DNA from: Flammula alnicola
Lineage: Eukaryota > Basidiomycota > Agaricomycetes > Agaricales > Strophariaceae
Reading direction: 5' to 3'
Assembly: GCA_015499995.1 (NCBI GenBank)
Contig: JADNRV010000432.1
Location: 1-35,852 of the forward strand
DNA: 35,852 nt
Made by a program: the position numbers and the translations under genes. Positions 23,929-35,160 of this stretch are shown piece by piece; positions within the stretch are counted from its first letter, which is position 1, and each line of letters starts with the position of its first letter. Under the pieces are notes generated by a model, which ran no database searches, was not told the origin of the DNA, and saw only the letters and a list, made by a program, of their open reading frames with translations.

Positions 23929-24366
23929 GACTGAAGAAGAGCATGTCGATGTATGGTGCGAACGACGATTCTGAACTTCGTCAAGTTGTCGTTTCGCGGA
24001 GACATTTCTTCCCAAAGGTGTGGGTCATAATTGCGCAGAAAAAGGAACACGGACTTCTTTGATAACTGCGGTATGATGCAGCCCGCAAATTGCGAAGCTA
24101 CAGGCACGTACGTCTTATGTAGATGCCGCCGCAGTCGTCGTATAGGTAGGTTGACGGTTAAATCACAGATTCCAGCTATATAGCAGATCGCAGCTAAGCA
24201 GAAGCATTGGCCTGTGTGGGTTGTTGATCAGGATAGCATCAAGATGTAATACGGCATCACCGGGCAATGGATCGCAATTGATTAGAGCAATAGGCCAAGA
24301 TATCGACCTGATAGCTCGAATCAATTTTTTGGGGAAGGTAAACCTCCTTTCAAGGCGTGATGTTTG

Positions 24367-25137
24367 TCAAGCAAGAGGCTTTGGCCGATGATACGTGCAG
24401 TTGGGCTCGACGGGCAGTGTCACTCTGTGCCAGTGAGGACCCTTCACGAGGACAGGGCTTTCACTTTGGGATGATAAGCTTTCGTAAGACAACCGACCGG
24501 TGGCTGCAGTTTGATAGAATTTCGGCGATTTGTAAGTATAACGGCAATCAATCGTGAAGGAACCAAGCACAGTACCGAAGCTCTCTGAATTCTGAACATC
24601 AATCGAGTCACGAACAATACCGTTAGGATCGCCCCTCCAAACATTGTGTGGATTTCTATCACCCTCATTTGATAGGAAAATCCATGCAACAGTCGAACAA
24701 GGTGCAGTCACAGTCAAGCCAAGGCTCGCTTGCTGCGGTTGCCTGAAGACTGCGGCTTTGACAATGGGAACCCTTGAGCGCTGACAGCGTTGAGTGTTGA
24801 CATGCCGCAGTACGAGGAACGTCTTCTGCAAACTGCAGGGAAGGTCCGGTGTTTCAGCAATATGGTTTGTAAATCAGAACAACTGCAGCCCGCATGGATT
24901 GTCAATGCCGCGTTCAATCGTATCGCGGCCGGATATCCTTTATGAAAAACCAATCTTCCGCGACCTTCAAGAAATTCAGGCGTATATGTTCGGCATAGTT
25001 ACAGAGAGTTACTTACAGCGTTTGTTGTTCCTCGTATGGTGAAAAAAAGCTCGGGGGGGTTTATCAGATAGATATCAGTGCCTAAAGATAGAGAATTGGC
25101 TATCATATACCCGTTCGGATCCTGTTTCGGCTTGTGT
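24367..25137 (-). pseudogene. probable decayed gene, family unknown
   Basis: Several minus-strand segments read like protein but do not join into one frame. About 25137-25018 encodes NGYMIANSLSLGTDIYLINP and then FFTIRGTTNA, followed by a good GTAAGT donor. A 52-nt intron candidate leads to VAEDWFFIKDIRPRYD and an in-frame TGA. In another frame, 24831-24367 is open for 154 codons and includes AWIFLSNEGDRNPHNVWRGD and DSIDVQNSESFGTVLGSFTI. The frame change and stops suggest a relic, although undetected introns could explain part of it. I do not recognise the family; the string FAEDVP in one splice option recalls laccase C termini but is far too little to assign it. Confidence 0.35.
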
Positions 25138-25472
25138 TCAAGAGGCCTTCGGAATGACGAAATGAGTCAGATGAACGATATTCTTGGGGGGAAGCGATTT
25201 TAGACACAGCAAAACGCATTGTAAGGGTCGCCAGGTGGATCGATTCGCATGAACCGCCTCATATCTCGCATCGTCGAAGGTTTTACTGCGCTCCATACCC
25301 ACGGGAGAGGAAATACGGAGATTTGTCGAGGTCTGTCAGTGTATGGTCTGATCGAGGTATTTATTAGGTCGGCAGAAGGACGCGTCAGATCTGCCGGTTC
25401 CCTTATTACATACACTGCGATCATCTTGCAATCAACTTTCACTGACTTTCCCCGTCCACGGTGGTCTTCACC

Positions 25473-28400
25473 ATGTCGTCCAACGAGGAAGATACCAACG
25501 ACGGCGACAACTCGGGGTCTTACCAGAGCTTGAAGAAGCGAAGGATACAACGAGCATGTGATATCTGCAGGCGCAAGAAAAGTGCGTCTTGGCCCAAGAA
25601 TTTGGATGACTCCGCAACCTCACATCTCTTTTTTCGGATAACATGTAGTTCGATGTCCGTCGTTTCCTAGAACATAAACGGCCATTTACTCATGTAATAC
25701 TCAGGCGACGGTGTCCAAATGCCAGGAAATCGGTGCTCGAATTGCATTGCCTACAGTTTTGATTGCACTTATGTCGAGACAGCCAAGGTGAAGCTCACAT
25801 TTCATCGCTTGTGTCTCATTGGACCTTAATCTCTCCTCAGAAGCGTGGTCCGCCGAAAGGGTGAGCCTTTCCAAACCTTGAGCAAAAATTATTGTGCTGA
25901 GAGACACAAAGCTACGTCGAAAGCCTCGAGAACCGTGTGGAGAAATTGGAAACACTGCTTCGGCGGGTGAGTCTTGCTATTCGTGTGCGTGTCTAAATCA
26001 ACTCTCTGCAACTCTGATATTAGCTATGCCCTGATGATGCGCTTTACAATGAATTGACTGGGTCACTGGACCACAATTGGATGGTGGAACAGGCACCTGC
26101 CAACCCAAGTTCTCTGGTAACAGACATAGCTTCTTGCACTAGGCAAGGTTCAACTATAGGCCTCAATGCCGTCGCCTCCGCTATACGTGGCGTTGCCGAC
26201 AATGTGGCGTCCTCGACTGGGCCGGACGACGACGACGACGAAACATCCTTGATTCTGACGGACAACCTCAAACGAATGGCGCTGGAGCCTCATGAATTTC
26301 GATTCTTTGGGAAGTCAAGTGGAGCTATGCTCGTACGCACCGCATTAGAGCTGAAGAATGAGTACACGGGGTCGGATACGACGCTATTGGACTTTAGAAA
26401 TATGCAGAAGCCTCCGCTGAAGAATCTGAGGAACGAATTTTGGACTGTGCGACCGGTGCGTTGTTACGGTTTCTTCGGATGTATCTCTTTTTTCTTTACT
26501 CATCATCTCATGTCGGTCATAGTGGGAAAGAAAGTTCAACACAACAGACAGTATTCATTATACATTCCCTGAACCCGACCTTGCCATGGACCTCATAGGT
26601 CTCTACTTCACCCATGTCAATCTCTATCTACCTCTGCTCCATCGCCCGATTTTTGAAAAGTTGGTTCAAGAAGGCTTGCATCTCACAAACCAAAGTTTTG
26701 CCCCCGTCTATCTTCTCGTGTGCGCCGTTGGCGCTCGGTACTCGGATGACCCTAGGGCCAAGCTCGAAGGCGTCGACTCCTATCATTCCTGTGGATGGAA
26801 ATGGTTTGACCAAGTCCAGATGGTGAAAAGGTCGATGCTAGCTCCACCGTCGTTATTCGACCTCCAACTCTACTGCGTATGTCTCGTTTAATGTTTGATA
26901 TCTTCGGGTTATTTGACGACGGTCTTTCGTCATGGCAGCTCTCCGTGCAATTCCTACAGGGGTCATCAGCACCCCAATCATGTTGGACGATAGTTGGCAT
27001 TGGTATCAGATTGGCTCAGGATGTTGGAGCGCACCGGCGGAAGTTACATACCCACACTTTGACCGCAGAAGACGAATTGTGGAAACGAGCATTCTGGTAC
27101 GTCAACGCGGTGCTTTGTATGTATTGCTCTTTAAATTGATGATCTCCTTAGGGTGCTCGTGTGCCTAGATCGAATGATTAGTTCATCTTTGGGTCGGCCG
27201 TGTGCCATCCAGGATGAAGAGTGCGTGGTTAAGGCCTGGTCCTATTGTTTCAGTTCACCTGATTGACCTTCTTAGCTTTGACCTTGATTTGCCTATAGAT
27301 TGCGATGATGAATATTGGGAAAATCCTGACCCCGAAAAGTGTTTTAAGCAGCCTCCGAATAAACCATCTTCGATCAGCCACTTCATTCTATACCTGAAGC
27401 TCCACCAGATCCTGGCTTTCTCGCTACGGACCATTGTACGTCATTTTTTTCCTACCAAACGCGAGCCCCAAGTATGACCGCCTTGCAATAGTACTCCATC
27501 AACAAATCGAAAATCTTGCTTGGGTTCGTAGGACAAGAATGGGAGCAGCATATAGTCGCGGAGCTGGATTCTGCGTTGAATAAATGGGTTGATTCGGTTC
27601 CAGACCATCGTAAGTCTCCTTTTCTTTTGTAGCGCATGTATTCACCTTAATCCTCGGTTTTCAGTGCGATGGGATCCAAATCGTGAAGATGACACATTTT
27701 TCAACCAATCCGTCTCGCTATATTCAGCGTATTATCACATCCAAATCCTCATCCACCGGCCGTTCATCCCATCGCCAAGCAAGCCCTCGCCGTTATCTTT
27801 CCCGTCTCTTGCCATATGCACAAACGCTGCCCGGTCGTGCAGCCACGTCATTGACATACAAAGACGGCGGAACGCGATGCCACAACCGAACACCCAGGTA
27901 CCTTGATTCCATTGTCATGTTCTTGGATTTGGCTAATCAGCGGATTGTCAGATGGCTGTGTTTACGTCCGGCATCGTGCTCCTTCTCAGTATTTGGGGAG
28001 GAAAACGCTCGGGGTTATCGACAGACCCGAATCAGGAGATGGCAGATGTGCACAAGTGCATGCAGGTCCTGAGAATATCCGAAACGAGATGGCACTCTGC
28101 TGGTAGACTCTGGTATGTACCGTCCTTTATACTATCTATCCATTGAAATGTTGACGTGGCGGATTCTCGGGTTTAGGGATATTTTGTACGAACTGGCCTC
28201 CGTTGGAGAATTGCCGCTACCGCAGCGGAGTCCGCCGTCAACGAATAAACGCGAGCGTGGTTCAGAAACTCCCATGTCATCTACCGCCAGCGAGTCCTCG
28301 ATGTCTGTAGACCACAGTGATATGCCGCGAAATATCGCAGGGTCTCGGAGGGTCAATAAAGAATCAACATTCTTCGGACAGTCGAAGGCTGCGAATCAGT

Positions 28401-29404
28401 CGCAGGATTATCCTCAGCCACAACACCACTCACATCCAGTTGCACAATCGTCAGCACAACATCAACCGAGTATGCAAAGGCCATCGCAAAGTCAAATTGA
28501 GGCGGAACAATCAGCGATGCCTCCTCTTCCTCATCCCCCTGTGCAGTACTTTGCATTACCGGTTTACAGCAACGAATTGGGCCGTCTTCCATTACATGGT
28601 CAGGTTGCCTTTTCAGCGCAAGCGCATACCCCGGCCTCGCAACCACCGCAACCTCCACCTCAAACCAATTACTGGTATATCATGCCGGGCAGCGACGGCA
28701 GTGATACCAACGAGCTTTCACCTCTCGCGGTTCCAAGTCCGGCCAGTACATCGGCGCAGCCGCTCCATCTCGGCGCCCAGCGTTCGCCACAACAATTGCC
28801 ACCGCCGCGTGTCCATCGGCGGAACACTCAGCCGTCGAATGGATATCCACCGATATCGGAGATGAGCTCTATGACGCAAGGGTATGAGATGGACGCTGCA
28901 GCCATGGCCGCTGGGATGATGCTGGACACGATAGCTGGGACACTCGCTTATTCGCCGCAAAACACGTATGGTATTCCACCTATGGATGGGACCAGTTCGA
29001 TTGCGGGCATGCAGGGTTCGTATAGGGACATGTCGATGGATACCAGTGCGATGGGTGATGTTGGCATTGAACAGAGACAGCAGCAACTGCCTCCAAGAAC
29101 GATGCAGGCTGGTCACCTGCAGCAGGTTCAGCCTGAGCAGCAGCAGTTACCAGACACGGGGTATCCGTTCGTGGATAACGACACGATAGCGATGTGGTCT
29201 ACTGCGCCGACTGGATTCGAGTGAGTACTCCTTTTTATTTTACCTAGGCATTCAGTGGCTGACTTTCTGTTTCTTGTGCTTTCTAGGCTGGATGAGTGGG
29301 GTACTTACCTTACGAGCGTCAGCGAATTGACCCAACACGCGCAACACCCTGGGTCCGGAAATCCAGACACGATGCAAAATCTTTCTGTGCCTCTGAACCG
29401 ATGA
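25473..29404 (+). CDS. Zn2Cys6 transcription factor with Fungal_trans domain (XlnR-type)
   Basis: Model, 1039 aa: exons 25473-25581, 25649-25654, 25705-25787, 25841-25860, 25912-25966, 26024-26455, 26523-26876, 26939-27096, 27152-27220, 27276-27435, 27492-27609, 27665-27897, 27952-28112, 28177-29220 and 29287-29404. All 14 introns are 50-67 nt GT-AG and phases agree. The zinc cluster is C29-x2-C32-x6-C39-x9-C49-x2-C52-x6-C59, followed by a short coiled coil (YVESLENRVEKLETLLRR, 74-91). The Fungal_trans region (about 240-530) includes LYFTHVNLYLPLLHRPIFEK and FLQGSSAPQSCW...RLAQDVGAHRRK. The C-terminal third is Gln/Pro/Ser-rich, a likely activation region. Relatives regulate nutrient or polysaccharide-utilisation genes; the targets here are unknown. 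The second exon is only 6 nt and supplies the third zinc-binding Cys together with its neighbours. ATG 25473 is the first ATG of the frame. Confidence 0.92.
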
Positions 29405-31274
29405 GGGTCTGTCTTTCGCCCTTCTCTCGATGCCTAACACCGGTTTTAACTGTTCTTTGTAGCTTGTTGCCACTCCATTCTACAGTCTTTCGGCTTGCTA
29501 TACTTATCACTTGTGGCGTCTCTTCTAGCCGCACTAGCATTGTAATATATCTATTATATCGTCTGTCTCTTGCTTTGCACTCGTTTAGATACTAATCGCT
29601 TTGATGTGAATATACCATATCCCGATGTTTTATCGCCCCATCTCCTGGGATTTTCCTCTTCGTTGTCGTCTACCGCACTTTCGATTATAGGGTTCGTTTC
29701 TTTTCTCTTTGCATACTCCACTGTACAGTCCAGATTTTCCTCGCATCCATATCGCACTCGCCGCGGCCGGGCTCTTCCATTCCCATGCTATGCTTAATTT
29801 CCCTAAAAATAGAGGAACTTTGTATTCTAGGCCAAATACTTATAATTCTTCCAGTCCTCGAGTCGGAACTCGGAAGCCTGTGGCCACCTTGGACTTATGT
29901 ATGCCGTGGTTTGCCGTTGGGTGCGCTTCAGCAATTATAGCCTCAAGAGGCCTGGCTTCAGCTGGCTTCCGATTCCATTCTTCAATGCATTCGGTGTCCG
30001 CGACGGTCTTCCTTGAGCTTCGCTCTTCCGAGTCCCAGAGAGAGATCCGTTGAACGACGTCAGCGAGATCCAGTTGTGCCTAGCATATGTCGGCTTCAAG
30101 TCCAAGTCCAACACTCACCCCAATAACCCGGGGCGTACATCCAATTGTAAGTACTCGGTCCAGATTCGACGAGAAACTGGCGAGAAATCGAAGAGATGTT
30201 GAATTGGAATTAGTAGAAGAAACCAGCTTGTTTGTTTCTGTGAGCAATGGCAAGCATCAATAATCGCCCAAACATGATTCAGATGATGACGATGATCATC
30301 CTATTTGACTCAATTCACCCATGTAGGTTCCATGGGTCGATAAACATTCTCAACGATACTACTTCTCACTCTGTTATTGCACTGGCTCAGTCTTTTTAGG
30401 TCGCAATGAGAGCGGTCGCCTTCAATCGACTTTCAAGGCCCGAGAGCTGTAGTACGTTCCTCTCTTATCGATGGATCCCCAAACTTTCTAACAAGTACTA
30501 TCTCTCTGTCGTATGACTCTTCTTGGCCTTCCAAGAGCTTACAGAGGCCACCTGACGCCATGTCGGCCAGGTATAACCGGACTGAAAAGTTGTCAACTCA
30601 ACAATTGTCTTTGTCTGATATCAAGCCTCGCCTCCAGTAAGATCGTTAACAACCTCGTGGTGGAATATAATATCAAATAGCTATCCGAACCTGTCCGTCT
30701 CATCCAATGCCTTGCTGCTCTCGTAACCGCATTCGTAACCTCTTATTGATTCACTTACTTACAGGAAACATTATTACGTGACAATTTAAAGCAATAGATC
30801 GCCGTCGTTTACGATACTCTTCAACTTGGCCACCTCTCAGCCGGAATGAACGACGCGCCATTGGCCAGAGGACCATGCATCCATATGCGCCAAGAATGGC
30901 GGTTAAGTGATTTTTCCGAGCATAATCAGACGAGGATGTGTTTCCAGTGGTCATCGGGAAGTCTTCTGCAAAGGTCTTTCTAGCCCTCAGTAATCTGGGT
31001 GGGACTGTAATCGGAACTTGGCAATGCTTTGCATTTCAAGGCGTCGTCCCACCTGTTTCTTCTAGCGGGGAGTCCAGAGCAGCCGAGCAACGAATGTGTG
31101 TCCAGACACCTTGACAGGCTTGACAAGAAACTCACATGTTCCGACTAAATCTATTTACAGACTTGCTAGTACTCCCACTAGCGCGTATTGGAATGCCAAG
31201 AAGTACAAACATGGAGCTACATAAGCGATCTCGACATTCAGGGTCTTCGGACGACCGTCAGGCAAGACCACAAG
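29405..31274. other. 3' flank and intergenic DNA
   Basis: The first few hundred bases are pyrimidine-rich and probably 3' UTR of the Zn2Cys6 gene. No frame above about 115 codons occurs and no domain was recognised. The right end is the promoter of the deacetylase gene. Confidence 0.5.
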
Positions 31275-31281
31275 TATAAAA
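31275..31281 (+). promoter_or_regulatory. TATA box of the CE4 deacetylase gene
   Basis: TATAAAA lies 80 bp upstream of the ATG at 31355, a tight and typical distance for an inducible fungal gene with a short leader. Confidence 0.6.
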
Positions 31282-31354
31282 CGAAGCGAATTGGAAAGCG
31301 AAATGGCATCGATTTTCGATTACCACCTCACTTCTACATCTTACCACCACTATC

Positions 31355-32745
31355 ATGCTAGCCAGCTTGTTCTTCACGGCCTTCCTTGCTGTCTTTGCGT
31401 CTGCGTCGCCGACTATGCACAGGCGCCAAGGCGGCCCATCGGCGCGTGTAATAACATCCTGCGTACAGCCGAATACCGCTGCGTTGACCTTCGTACGTTT
31501 TTGCTCGTCGCTTCAACTCCCTTGAAATTACATCTTCGCTCTTCTACAGGATGACGGTCCTTGGGTTTACCTGTAATTACCGCGAATCCTGAGCCAACAT
31601 GTTCGTGAATCCTTACACAAGCTATGTAGATATGATGTCAGCAAAGCTCTCGTTGCCGCCAATGCTACTGGAACATTCTTCTTCAGTGAGTGAAACTGTG
31701 ACATGTAGTCTAAAATCGAAGCTAAAGATGACCTCGTAGATGGCAATAACTGTCAGTTTGAGCCAAATAGCCTCCTACCATGCGCTTACCGTCTTGCACA
31801 GACGCCTGCATATACGACCCAGACTCTGCGAAGCGCGTTCTTTACGCGTATCAGAAGGGTCACCAGATAGCTTCGCATACTTGGGCCCACCTCGATCTTA
31901 CGACTCTCACTTGGGATCAAAGTCAGTACGCTGCTTCCACCACCTGCGTAATGAAATCTGACAACTTCCCTTATCTTTATAGTCCATGATGAGATGTGGC
32001 GAGTCGAACGTGAGGCAATCAATATTCTCTTCTTATCTTTTCTGATTAATACCCTCTCATGTAGAGGCCTTCCAAAAGATTGTTGGTGTAGTTCCAGCCT
32101 TCATGCGACCTCGTAAGCTTTTCGTCGACCTCTTTTCCGAAGTGCCAATTTGCTAATGGCATTACTATAGCGTATGGGAACTACAACGACCTCGTTCGCC
32201 AAGCATCCTATATCAGGGGCCAAGTTCTTGCAACGTGGGACTTTGAGTCAGTTCTCCCTTTTTCAGGACCTTCGATATGTATCTGAACTTTACTTCCAGC
32301 TGCGAAGATTCCGTTGGAGCAACACCTGCTCAGAGCGAGGCTCTGTATGACCAACTTGTTGCTCGTCGCCCTAGCAATGTCCTTGCCCTCAATCACGAAA
32401 CAGAGGGTATGTATCCTTGCACGATATTTGGGAAGTACCTTGACCTTATCATTTACTCTTTCGTATAGAAACCACTGCGTAAGTAAAGACGATACTGGTC
32501 TTTTCGACCCGAAAGTGCTGACTATAAATTATCCCTATTAGCCACCAGGTTCTCCCATACGCCATCCAGAAATTGCAGGCTGCCGGCTACAGGCTCGTCA
32601 GTCTCGCAGAATGCACTGGCCTACCTGCCTACCAGAGCGTGGGATCCCCTGGAGTCCGTGATGTGAGTTAATGCTGAGTCTGATTTGTTGCTCGATAGCT
32701 TGCTAATGTAATTCTTAATAGTCTACCTGGACCTGCACACGTTAA
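31355..32745 (+). CDS. secreted CE4 polysaccharide (chitin) deacetylase
   Basis: Model, 253 aa: exons 31355-31492, 31550-31572, 31630-31685, 31740-31751, 31802-31921, 31983-32009, 32065-32112, 32171-32246, 32300-32406, 32469-32478, 32542-32662 and 32722-32745, with introns of 50-63 nt. A signal peptide (MLASLFFTAFLAVFASA) is followed by the NodB/CE4 motifs: LTFDDGP (D47, D48), SHTWAH (H102, H106), RPPYGN (140-145), WDFDCEDSVG (164-173) and VLALNHE (H199). D48, H102 and H106 are the expected metal ligands. The enzyme should remove acetyl groups from chitin oligomers or cell-wall chitin outside the cell. There is no chitin-binding module, Ser/Thr-rich tail or GPI signal, so it is likely a free secreted form. 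C36 and C251 could form the disulfide joining the termini. Exons 4 and 10 are only 12 and 10 nt. Confidence 0.92.
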
Positions 32746-33654
32746 TAATTTTGATTTACGATGTACGATCTGTGACGCTCTTACGACGAACCTTTTCTCT
32801 CTCAAATAGACATTGCCTTGTCGTAGTTGGACTTGCGCTCTGTGGTCTTCATTGGTCGCAGATTCTTCATTCTCACGGACTATCTTGCCGATATTTTGAC
32901 TTTCTTTCATTGGACTAACTTCGTTTTCTGGACACCTTGATATTCTTTATTCGCAACGACCTATTACTTACATAATAGTACTTACACACTTTCATGGACC
33001 CAAGGTTGGACGAGTAATTGTAATACAAACTCCTCAGTGTTCTTGTTCGATGGCCCAGTTAATTCATGAATCGAAATACCCCCATCTTGGCAGACTAAGT
33101 ACACCGGTTGCTTCTTGAATATAATCGTCGACTGTATGTATAACGCAAAATATGAAGGATGACTAGTGGGTGACTGCTGACTACTCCAACACTGGCACTG
33201 AAAGTACTCGAGTATGCGTCCGAGTCGATTGCAGAATTATTCTGATTCAATTGTTATTTCGCGCTCGCGTTCGCGTCATATTATTAATATTATCTGGTAT
33301 GCAGACGCGTTTGTCACGTGTACCATCTTCGTAAACGAAAAAGCCATTGACTGAGACTCAGGTTGGCGGTTCTTTGCTTCTTGCCATCAACGAACGCTGG
33401 TCTGTTCATTAAATTTCTCAAACTCCAACCTTCCCGAGCCCTCGTCGAACCTTGGTCCAACCCTCGTCTCATCTCCCCTCGAACTTATCTCTACAACAAG
33501 CAATGGAATCGCGATATACCGTACGTAAAATTTTCTTGTGTTACCTCTCGATTATGCTTCAAACCCATACTCATTTCCCCTTCGCTCGAGCAGAACATGT
33601 CTGCTATCACCCTTGTCTGAGCCACTGGCATGAATGAGTGCTGCTTCGATTTAA
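32746..33654. other. intergenic interval between two 3' ends
   Basis: The CE4 gene ends into it from the left and the DUF4430-like gene from the right. It is AT-rich, with short frames only (for example 33363-33620), and no feature was recognised. Confidence 0.55.
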
Positions 33655-34401
33655 TCAAACCACGAGGACCTCGATCCTATTGGATCGAATGGAGTCGGAC
33701 TTGCTGGCCTTCACTGCCTTGCGGCCGGATTCTGCGAAAGTTACTGATACCTTGCCATCGGCGCCACTCGTCTGACCATGTACATCGGCACCAGCCACTG
33801 GCGCTCCGCTCGTCCCATCTGTCACTGTGAAATTGACTGGAGTACTGACGTCTGCCTTATGCGGTCCAGAGAGCTTCAAGAAATTGGCCTTCGAGAAGGC
33901 GTCGAACGCGAAGAGCACTTCATCCGTAGTGGTGACTTCTTGCTGGCAGCCTCCTACTGGAGTAAACGTGAAGTTGACCAAGATCCCCCAGAACTCGGTC
34001 GCTGTCTCGTTACTGTTACCGATCCGGGTAATGAAGAAATCGTCGAATTGAGGATCGAACGTCCTGTTCGTGATAGTGTTATGGTCAATGCTTTCTGCAC
34101 ATTACCCTGATCGAAACGTACCCATCGAACGTGAAATTGTGCTTTCTACTGGCATCTCCAGAGCACTCGTGCAGGTGGCTCCGGGCTTTGAGTTTTCATG
34201 ATTGTTGGTACCATCGCAGTGGTGTGTCCCTCCAGAGGCGGTCGTGACGTTGTGGCCTCGAGTGAGGACACGACCCTCGAATATCGTCTTCTCCTTCCCT
34301 TCGATGCGGAGAAGGACTGGGATTTCTTTGTTTACGCTCGGGGCAGCGAAAGCTACCGTGGCGAAGATGCACGAGGTGATGGCGAGCCAGTTGAAATGCA
34401 T
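33655..34401 (-). pseudogene. secreted DUF4430-like protein gene with one-base frameshift
   Basis: Exon 1 (34401-34122) begins with a signal peptide (MHFNWLAITSCIFATVAFAA). It continues with LRIEGKEKTIFEG and GGTHHCDGTN, which match fungal secreted proteins with a transcobalamin-like DUF4430 fold. A 58-nt intron (34121-34064, donor GTACGT) precedes exon 2 (34063-33655), which encodes TFDPQFDDFFITRIG, FWGILVNFTFTPVGGC, an LxLSGP linker and an Ig-like tail (VNFTVTDGTSGAPVAGADVH). Exon 1 is 280 nt, one base short of the phase exon 2 needs. The frame is lost just after residue 82 (near 34156), and the family-like HNFTFDG reads in the next frame. It is either a real frameshift allele or pseudogene, or a sequencing or assembly error. 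Unspliced, the first frame stops after 99 codons. Role unknown; surface or adhesion functions have been suggested for such proteins. Confidence 0.72.
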
Positions 34402-35045
34402 GTTGTAGTGGGGTCAAATCCGTGGCAGGAAAGCGCACCCACCATAAACCCTCAGCTGTGTGGTCTTTTAAAGGGCTGAGCAATAAATAAAGGTGTTCCC
34501 CACCCTTGTCCCTGTCAAATTTTGTTGACGCTCTTATTAGCGAACTGAGAACTTTTAGTACGTGTCGATTATCCTGCATCGGTTGCTCGAATTCTAGGGG
34601 GGCATCGGAAGGCTATATGTCCCCACGCTGTCCTATCCACTTTCTTTTCCATCTCTTCTACGTCTCACGTCAAAGTACTAAGCCCTCTCGTTAATTTCTT
34701 TTTTGTACCATTTAATGTTATCTGCTCTCTATAAATACGTCTATTTCTCACAAGATTGTAACTAATGGGATGCGGCGGTATATGGTTTTCAATAAAAAAG
34801 ACAGGTTCGACCATCTAACTGTGGCCTGGATATTCTTGCATTGTGTACATCGGTTAGCAAGGTGATTGATTCACGAAGTTTTCCACATAATTCGAAGAGC
34901 GGAGATTCTAGGAATAAAGAATCTGGATTTGCCTAGATCCTTCGACTTTCGTAAAATAAATAAAATGTCCTTGAGTATATATTGCTCAATTTTCGCCAAT
35001 TTTGAAGATTTAGGTTGAGGTGGTGTCCACTGCGACGCAAGTCAG
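34402..35045. other. promoter of the DUF4430-like gene and intergenic DNA
   Basis: On the minus strand a TATA-like TTTAAAAG (about 34473-34466) lies some 65-70 bp upstream of the ATG at 34401. The rest is AT-rich, with no frame that I can support. Confidence 0.4.
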
Positions 35046-35160
35046 TTACCACTGCTGGAATTCCTCCTTCCTGGCGATGAGCTTGTAGCTCTCGTTCCAG
35101 CACAGATCAAGGACGAAAAGGATGATAATGATGGTACCTGTTCTGCCCGGAATCCCAGAG

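Noticed and set aside
24700..24960. Possible laccase C terminus (FAEDVP after an 'IDxxxxxG'-like stretch)
   Set aside because: The HCH copper motif is absent, the frames differ, and the resemblance is only a few residues; not enough to name the family.
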